Source: Malachius bipustulatus (lineage: Eukaryota > Arthropoda > Insecta > Coleoptera > Melyridae). From it: a DNA stretch of 64,000 nt. Location of the stretch: positions 22,886,268-22,950,267 of the forward strand of contig OU342639.1 of NCBI GenBank assembly GCA_910589415.1, read 5' to 3'. The notes under the pieces are model-generated. The model was not told where the DNA came from. It was given only the letters and a program-made list of their open reading frames with translations, and searched no databases. This document shows, in pieces, positions 55,401 to 64,000 of the stretch (position 1 is the first letter of the stretch; every line of letters begins with the position of its first letter). A program made the translations under genes and the position numbers.

Positions 55401-58400
55401 ATGTGCAGAGTGTATGAAACTACTATGGGAATTACCGGCAACAAATGCACGAGGCGGATTCGCAATCTGCAGGTGGACGGAAGACAGAGCTGCGCGTGAA
55501 TATAAACCTCAGTTAAGTCTACCGTTCATGTGCAGAGTGTATGAAACTACTATGGGAATTAAAGTGTTTGTGTTTATATACTTTTTGATTCTACAGATTC
55601 TGTTTTAAATAATACTTTATTGTTAATGATGCTATAGTTTATTCTCACATTTCAAATGCTGTATTTATTTGAATCAAGTGAATTTTCTTTGTATTCAAGG
55701 AACCGTCCTCTAGATGACTATGGGAATTACCGGCGACAAATGCACGAGACGGATTCGCAATCTGCAGGTACACGGTAGATAGAACTGCGCGTGAATAGTA
55801 AGCCCAGTTCTTTCTCCCGTTCATGTGCAGAGTGTATGAAACTACTATGGGAATTACCGGCAACAAATGCACGAGGCGGATTCGCAATCTGCAGGTGGAC
55901 GGAAGATAGAGCTGCGCGTGAATATTAAGCTCAGCTACGTCTGCGGTTCATGTGCAGAGTGTATGAAACTACTATGGGAATTACCGGCAACAAATGCACG
56001 AGGCGGATTCGCAATCTGCAGGTGGACTTAAGACAGAGCTGCGCGTGAATAGTAAGCCCAGTTCTTTCTCCCGTTCATGTGCAGAGTGTATGAAACTACT
56101 ATGGGAATTACCGGAAACAAATGCACGAGGCGGATCCGCAATCTGCAGGTGCACGGAAGATAGAACTGCGCGTGAATAGTAAGCCCAGTTCTTTCTCCCG
56201 TTCATGTGCAGAGTGTATGAAACTACTATGGGAATTACCGGCGACATATGCACGAGACGGATTCGCAATCTGCAGGTACACGGTAGATAGAACTGCGCGT
56301 GAATAGTAAGCCCAGTTCTTTCTCCCGTTCATGTGCAGAGTGTATGAAACTACTATGGGATTTACCGGCAACAAATGCACGAGGTGGATTCGCAAACTGC
56401 AGGTGGACGGAAGATAGAACTGCGCGTGAATATAAAGCTCAGTTAAGTCTGCCGTTCATGTGCAGAGTGTATGAAACTACTATGGGAATTACCGGCAACA
56501 AATGCACAAGGCGGATTCGCAATCTGCAGGTGGACGGAAGACAGAGCTGCGCGTGAATAGTAAGCCCAGTTCTTTCTCCCGTTCATGTGCAGAGTGTATG
56601 AAACTACTATGGGAATTACCGGCAACAAATGCACGAGGCGGATTCGCAATCTGCAGGTGGACGGAAGACAGAGCTGCGCGTGAATATAAACCTCAGTTAA
56701 GTCTACCGTTCATGTGCAGAGTGTATGAAACTACTATGGGAATTAAAGTGTTTGTGTTTATATACTTTTTGATTCTACAGATTCTGTTTTAAATAATACT
56801 TTATTGTTAATGATGCTATAGTTTATTCTCACATTTCAAATGCTGTATTTATTTGAATCAAGTGAATTTTCTTTGTATTCAAGGAACCGTTCTCTAGATG
56901 ACTATGGGAATTACCGGCGACAAATGCACGAGGCGGATCCCCAATCTGCAGGTGGACGGAAGACAGAGCTGCGCGTGAATATAAAGCTCAGTTAAGTCTG
57001 CCGTTCATGTGCAGAGTGTATGAAACTACTATGGGAATTACCGACAGCAAATGCACGAGACGAATTCGCAATCTGCAGGTGGACGGAAGACAGAGCTGCG
57101 CGTGAATATAAAGCTCAGGTAAGTCTACCGTTCATGTGCAGAGTGTATGAAACTACTATATGGGAATTACCGACAGCAAATGCACGAGACGAATTCGCAA
57201 TCTGCAGGTGGACGGAAGACAGAGCTGCGCGTGAATATAAAGCTCAGTTAAGTCTGCCGTTCATGTGCAGAGTGTATGAAACTACTATGGGAATTACCGG
57301 CAACAAATGCACGAGGCGGATTCGCAATCTGCAGGTGGACGGAAGATAGAGCTGCGCGTGAATATTAAGCTCAGCTATGTCTGCTGTTCATGTGCAGAGT
57401 GTATGAAACTACTATGGGAATTACCGACAGCAAATGCACGAGACGAATTCGCAATCTGCAGGTGGACGGAAGACAGAGCTGCGCGTGAATATAAAGCTCA
57501 GTTAAGTCTGCCGTTCATGTGCAGAGTGTATGAAACTACTATGGGAATTACCGACAGCAAATGCACGAGACGAATTCGCAATCTGCAGGTGGGTGGAAGA
57601 CAGAGCTGCGCGTGAATATAAAGCTCAGTTAAGTCTGCCGTTCATGTGCAGAGTGTATGAAACTACTATGGGAATTACCGGCAACAAATGCACGAGGCGG
57701 ATTCGCAATCTGCAGGTGGACGGAAGACAGAGCTGCGCGTGAATAGTAAGCCCAGTTCTTTCTCCCGTTCATTTGCAGAGTGTATGAAACTACTATGGGA
57801 ATTACCGGCAACAAATGCACGAGGCGGATTCGCAATCTGCAGGTGGACGGAAGATAGAGCTGCGCGTGAATATTAAGCTCAGCTACGTCTGATGTTCATG
57901 TGCAGAGTGTATGAAACTACTATGGGAATTAAAGTGTTTGTGTTTATATACTTTTTGATTCTACAGATTCTGTTTTAAATAATACTTTATTGTTAATGAT
58001 GCTGTAGTTTATTCTCACATTTCAAATGCTGTATTTATTTGAATCAAGTGAATTTTCTTTGTATTCAAGGAACCGTTCTCTAGATGACTATGGGAATTAC
58101 CGGCGACAAATGCACGAGGCGGATTCGCAATCTGCAGGTGGACGGAAGACAGAGCTGCGCGTGAATATAAAGCTCAGTTAAGTCTGCCGTTCATGTGCAG
58201 AGTGTATGAAACAACTATGGGAATTACCGGCAACAAATGCACGAGGCGGATTCGCAATCTGCAGGTGGACGGAAGACAGAGCTGCGCGTGAATAGTAAGC
58301 CCAGTTCTTTCTCCCGTTCATGTGCAGAGTGTATGAAACTACTATGGGAATTACCGGCAACAAATGCACGAGGCGGATTCGCAATCTGCAGGTGGACGGA

Positions 58401-61400
58401 AGACAGAGCTGCGCGTGAATAGTAAGCCCAGTTCTTTCTCCCGTTCATGTGCAGAGTGTATGAAACTACTATGGGAATTACCGGCAACAAATGCACGAGG
58501 CGGATTCGCAATCTGCAGGTGGACGGAAGATAGAGCTGCGCGTGAATATTAAGCTCAGCTACGTCTGCTGTTCATGTGCAGAGTGTATGAAACTACTATG
58601 GGAATTACCGGCAACAAATGCACGAGGCGGATTCGCAATCTGCAGGTGGACGGAAGACAGAGCTGCGCGTGAATAGTAAGCCCAGTTCTTTCTCCCGTTC
58701 ATGTGCAGAGTGTATTAAACTACTATGGGAATTACCGACAGCAAATGCACGAGACGAATTCGCAATCTGCAGGTGGACGGAAGACAGAGCTGCGCGTGAA
58801 TATAAAGCTCAGTTAAGTCTGCCGTTCATGTGCAGAGTGTATGAAACTACTATATGGGAATTACCGACAGCAAATGCACGAGACGAATTCGCAATCTGCA
58901 GGTGGACGGAAGACAGAGCTGCGCGTGAATATAAAGCTCAGTTAAGTCTGCCGTTCATGTGCAGAGTGTATGAAACTACTATGGGAATTACCGACAGCAA
59001 ATGCACGAGACGAATTCGCAATCTGCAGGTGGACGGAAGACAGAGTTGCGCGTGAATATAAAGCTCAGTTAAGTCTACCGTTCATGTGCAGAGTGTACGA
59101 AACTACTACATGGGAATTACCGACAGCAAATGCACGAGACGAATTCGCAATCTGCAGGTGGACGGAAGACAGAGCTGCGCGTGAATATAAAGCTCAGTTA
59201 AGTCTGCCGTTCATGTGCAGAGTGTATGAAACTACTATGGGAATTACCGGCAACAAATGCACGAGGCGGATTCGCAATCTGCAGGTGGACGGAAGACAGA
59301 GCTGCGCGTGAATAGTAAGCCCAGTTCTTTCTCCCGTTCATGTGCAGAGTGTATGAAACTACTATGGGAATTACCGGCAACAAATGCACGAGGCGGATTC
59401 GCAATCTGCAGGTGGACGGAAGATAGAGCTGCGCGTGAATATTAAGCTCAGCTATGTCTGCTGTTCATGTGCAGAGTGTATGAAACTACTATGGGAATTA
59501 CCGACAGCAAATGCACGAGACGAATTCGCAATCTGCAGGTGGACGGAAGACAGAGCTGCGCGTGAATATAAAGCTCAGTTAAGTCTGCCGTTCATGTGCA
59601 GAGTGTATGAAACTACTATGGGAATTACCGACAGCAAATGCACGAGACGAATTCGCAATCTGCAGGTGGACGGAAGACAGAGCTGCGCGTGAATATAAAG
59701 CTCAGTTAAGTCTGCCGTTCATGTGCAGAGTGTATGAAACTACTATGGGAATTACCGACAGCAAATGCACGAGACGAATTCGCAATCTGCAGGTGGACGG
59801 AAGACAGAGCTGCGCGTGAATATAAAGCTCAGTGATGTCTGCCGTTCATGTGCAGAGTGTATGAAACTACTATGGGAATTACCAGCAACAAATGCACGAG
59901 GCGGATTCGCAATCTGCAGGTGAACGGAAGATAGAACTGCGCGTGAATAGTAAGCTCATTTAAGTCTGCCGTTCATGTGCAGAGTGTATGAAACTACTAT
60001 GGGAATTACCGGCAACAAATGCACGAGGCGGATTCGCAATCTGCAGGTGGACGGAAGACAGAGCTGCGCGTGAATAGTAAGCCCAGTTCTTTCTCCCGTT
60101 CATTTGCAGAGTGTATGAAACTACTATGGGAATTACCGGCAACAAATGCACGAGGCGGATTCGCAATCTGCAGGTGGACGGAAGATAGAGCTGCGCGTGA
60201 ATATTAAGCTCAGCTACGTCTGATGTTCATGTGCAGAGTGTATGAAACTACTATGGGAATTGAAGTGTTTGTGTTTAAATACTTTTTGATTCTACAGATT
60301 CTGTTTTAAATAATACTTTATTGTTAATGATGCTGTAGTTTATTCTCACATTTCAAATGCTGTATTTATTTGAATCAAGTGAATTTTCTTTGTATTCAAG
60401 GAACCGTTCTCTAGATGACTATGGGAATTACCGGCGACAAATGCACGAGACGGATTCGCAATCTGCAGGTACACGGTAGATAGAACTGCGCGTGAATAGT
60501 AAGCCCAGTTCTTTCTCCCGTTCATGTGCAGAGTGTATGAAACTACTATGGGAATTACCTGCGACAAATGCACGAGACGGATTCGCAATCTGCAGGTGGA
60601 CGGAAGACAGAGCTGCGCGTGAATATAAAGCTCAGTTAAGTCTGCCGTTCATGTGCAGAGTGTATGAAACTACTATGGGAATTACCAGCAACAAATGCAC
60701 GAGGCGGATTCGCAATCTGCAGGTGAACGGAAGATAGAACTGCGCGTGAATAGTAAGCTCATTTAAGTCTGCCGTTCATGTGCAGAGTGTATGAAACTAC
60801 TATGGGAATTACCGGCAACAAATGCACGAGGCGGATTCGCAATCTGCAGGTGGACGGAAGACAGAGCTGCGCGTGAATATAAAGCTCAGTTAAGTCTGCC
60901 GTTCATGTGCAGAGTGTATGAAACTACTATGGGAATTACCGGCAACAAATGCACGAGGCGGATTCGCAATCTGCAGGTGGACGGAAGATAGAGCTGCGCG
61001 TGAATATTAAGCTCAGCTACGTCTGATGTTCATGTGCAGAGTGTATGAAACTACTATGGGAATTAAAGTGTTTGTGTTTATATACTTTTTGATTCTACAG
61101 ATTCTGTTTTAAATAATACTTTATTGTTAATGATGCTGTAGTTTATTCTCACATTTCAAATGCTGTATTTATTTGAATCAAGTGAATTTTCTTTGTATTC
61201 AAGGAACCGTTCTCTAGATGACTATGGGAATTACCGGCGACAAATGCACGAGACGGATTCGCAATCTGCAGGTACACGGTAGATAGAACTGCGCGTGAAT
61301 AGTAAGCCCAGTTCTTTCTCCCGTTCATGTGCAGAGTGTATGAAACTACTATGGGAATTACCTGCGACAAATGCACGAGACGGATTCGCAATCTGCAGGT

Positions 61401-64000
61401 GGACGGAAGACAGAGCTGTGCGTGAATATAAAGCTCAGTTAAGTCTGCCGTTCATGTGCAGAGTGTATGAAACTACTATGGGAATTACCAGCAACAAATG
61501 CACGAGGCGGATTCGCAATCTGCAGGTGAACGGAAGATAGAACTGCGCGTGAATAGTAAGCTCATTTAAGTCTGCCGTTCATGTGCAGAGTGTATGAAAC
61601 TACTATGGGAATTACCGGCAACAAATGCACGAGGCGGATTCGCAATCTGCAGGTGGACGGAAGACAGAGCTGCGCGTGAATAGTAAGCCCAGTTCTTTCT
61701 CCCGTTCATTTGCAGAGTGTATGAAACTACTATGGGAATTACCGGCAACAAATGCACGAGGCGGATTCGCAATCTGCAGGTGGACGGAAGACAGAGCTGC
61801 GCGTGAATATAAAGCTCAGTTAAGTCTGCCGTTCATGTGCAGAGTGTATGAAACTACTATGGGATGTATCGGCAACAAATGCACGAGGCGGATTCGCAAT
61901 CTGCAGGTGGACGGAAGATAGAGCTGCGCGTGAATATTAAGCTCAGCTACGTCTGATGTTCATGTGCAGAGTGTATGAAACTACTATGGGAATTAAAGTG
62001 TTTGTGTTTATATACTTTTTGATTCTACAGATTCTGTTTTAAATAATACTTTATTGTTAATGATGCTGTAGTTTATTCTCACATTTCAAATGCTGTATTT
62101 ATTTGAATCAAGTGAATTTTCTTTGTATTCAAGGAACCGTTCTCTAGATGACTATGGGAATTACCGGCGACAAATGCACGAGACGGATTCGCAATCTGCA
62201 GGTACACGGTAGATAGAACTGCGCGTGAATAGTAAGCCCAGTTCTTTCTCCCGTTCATGTGCAGAGTGTATGAAACTACTATGGGAATTACCGGCGACAA
62301 ATGCACGAGGCGGATCCGCAATCTGCAGGTGGACGGAAGATACAGCTGCGCGTGAATATTAAGCTCAGCTATGTCTGCTGTTCATGTGCAGAGTGTATGA
62401 AACTACTATGGGAATTACCGGCAACAAATGCAAGAGACGAATTCGCAATCTGCAGGTGGACGGAAGACAGAGCTGCGCGTGAATATAAAGCTCAGTTAAG
62501 TCTGCCGTTCATGTGCAGAGTGTATGAAACTACTATGGGAATTACCGGCAACAAATGCACTAGGCGGATTCGCAATCTGCAGGTGGACGGAAGACAGAGC
62601 TGCGCGTGAATAGTAAGCCCAGTTCTTTCTCCCGTTCATTTGCAGAGTGTATGAAACTACTATGGGAATTACCGGCAACAAATGCACGAGGCGGATTCGC
62701 AATCTGCAGGTGGACGGAAGACAGAGCTGCGCGTGAATAGTAAGCCCAGTTCTTTCTCCCGTTCATGTGCAGAGTGTATGAAACTACTATGGGAATTACC
62801 GGCAACAAATGCACGAGGCGGATTCGCAATCTGCAGGTGGACGGAAGATAGAGCTGCGCGTGAATATTAAGCTCAGCTATGTCTGCTGTTCATGTGCAGA
62901 GTGTATGAAACTACTATGGGAATTACCGACAGCAAATGCACGAGACGAATTCGCAATCTGCAGGTGGACGGAAGACAGAGCTGCGCGTGAATATAAAGCT
63001 CAGTTAAGTCTGCCGTTCATGTGCAGAGTGTATGAAACTACTATATGGGAATTACCGGCAACAAATGCACGAGACGAATTCGCAATCTGCAGGTGGACGG
63101 AAGACAGAGCTGCGCGTGAATATAAAGCTCAGTTAAGTCTGCCGTTCATGTGCAGAGTGTATGAAACTACTATGGGAATTACCGGCGACAAATGCACGAG
63201 ACGGATCCGCAATCTGCAGGTGCACGGAAGATAGAACTGCGCGTGAATAGTAAGCCCAGTTCTTTCTCCCGTTCATGTGCAGAGTGTATGAAACTACTAT
63301 GGGAATTACCGGCGACAAATGCACGAGACGGATTCGCAATCTGCAGGTACACGGTAGATAGAACTGCGCGTGAATAGTAAGCCCAGTTCTTTCTCCCGTT
63401 CATGTGCAGAGTGTATGAAACTACTATGGGAATTACCGGCAACAAATGCACGAGGCGGAATCGCAATCTGCAGGTGGACGGAAGACAGAGCTGCGCGTGA
63501 ATAGTTAGCCCAGTTCTTTCTCCCGTTCATGTGCAGAGTGTATGAAACTACTATGGGAATTACCGGCAACAAATGCACGAGGCGGATTCGCAATCTGCAG
63601 GTGGACGGAAGACAGAGCTGCGCGTGAATATAAAGCTCAGTTAAGTCTGCCGTTCATGTGCAGAGTGTATGAAACTACTATATGGGAATTACCGGCAACA
63701 AATGCACGAGGCGGATTCGCAATCTGCAGGTGGACGGAAGACAGAGCTGCGCGTGAATAGTAAGCCCAGTTCTTTCTCCCGTTCATGTGCAGAGTGTATG
63801 AAACTACTATGGGAATTACCGGCAACAAATGCACGAGGCGGATTCGCAATCTGCAGGTGGACGGAAGATAGAACTGCGCGTGAATAGTAAGCTCAGTGAT
63901 GTCTGCCGTTCATGTGCAGAGTGTATGAAACTACTATGGGAATTACCGGCGACAAATGCACGAGACGGATTCGCAATCTGCAGGTGGACGGAAGATAGAG
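49484..64000. repeat. 127-bp satellite array, second block, running off the window
   Basis: The same monomer family continues with ten more 168-bp modules to the window edge, so the array is larger than 20 kb. Local sequence shows several duplication scales: single-monomer runs (58.24, 58.36, 58.49 and 58.62 kb, 127-bp steps); a 676-bp block at 54.97/55.65 kb; a block of about 0.9 kb at 54.1-55.0 and 55.98-56.85 kb (offset 1860); and 803- and 930-bp spaced copies at 60.35, 61.15 and 62.08 kb. One unit has GGGATGTATCGG in place of GGGAATTACCGG (61863). CTGCAG is present in almost every monomer. Confidence 0.95.

Noticed and set aside
43790..64000. Dozens of 60-145-codon frames on both strands
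   Set aside because: They repeat with the 127-bp satellite period, shift frame from unit to unit because 127 is not divisible by 3, and are open on both strands. They reflect the lack of stops in one monomer sequence, not genes.
43732..64000. CRISPR-like or spacer-repeat array
   Set aside because: Units are contiguous 127-bp homologous monomers with no unique spacers and no associated genes, in an insect genome context.
43732..64000. CENP-B box in the satellite monomer
   Set aside because: ATTCGCAATCTGCAGGT begins like the box (TTCG) but lacks the required internal A and the CGGG end.

Overview
The window looks like intergenic or intronic DNA of an insect nuclear genome. It is AT-rich, has abundant GGTAGGTA/TACCTACC motifs, carries BEL/Pao, LINE, SINE, hAT-like and fold-back elements, and has no prokaryotic gene organisation. 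A hemipteran is a plausible guess but is not shown. The only intact long reading frame is a retrotransposon polyprotein. The best host-gene candidate is one short putative first exon on the minus strand at about 35.0 kb. Almost everything else is mobile DNA, often nested, or tandem repeat.

0-18.5 kb is a dense field of long, nearly perfect inverted repeats (fold-back/MITE-like elements, 0.7-1.6 kb), most ending in TA-CAGGGTG or TA-CAGTGTG. Several are concentric: a second or third pair of terminal repeats sits symmetrically inside the first. Three of them share one internal motif. At 4792-6928 lies a LINE with a 10-bp target duplication and a (TAA)n tail. Its middle is deleted, and the deletion joint has been amplified into five 248-bp tandem units.

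18.5-32.9 kb can be read as a stack of insertions. An old inverted-repeat element (arms near 18.52-18.74 and 32.79-32.90) holds a decayed plus-strand BEL/Pao element. That element shows LTR remnants, a tRNA-Tyr-like primer site, a gag relic and an integrase/C-terminal relic. Its 5' LTR is split by a young minus-strand BEL element (18898-25593) with apparently identical 570-bp LTRs, 5-bp target duplications, a tRNA-Tyr primer site and a 1564-codon ORF. An in-frame deletion in that ORF removes the core of the integrase. The old element was also hit by a 1.9-kb element with an 8-bp duplication that itself contains a triple-nested palindrome. A LINE relic in the same stack is split by a hAT-type MITE with an 8-bp duplication.

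33-43.7 kb holds the candidate exon, a microsatellite, a tandem duplication, a second hAT-type non-autonomous element (37164-38044), a further inverted-repeat element, a tRNA-derived SINE with a 12-bp duplication, a 3.4-kb CCCAGCAAACA-ended element inside a minisatellite, and hammerhead-like motifs of the Penelope type.

43.7-64 kb, and on past the window edge, is a satellite array of 127-bp monomers in several subtypes. It is punctuated by 15 copies of an unrelated 168-bp AT-rich module. The array carries nested recent duplications and one young, non-coding LTR element (47195-49483) with a 5-bp target duplication.

All alignments and identities were made by eye. Family names beyond BEL/Pao, LINE and tRNA-SINE are provisional.
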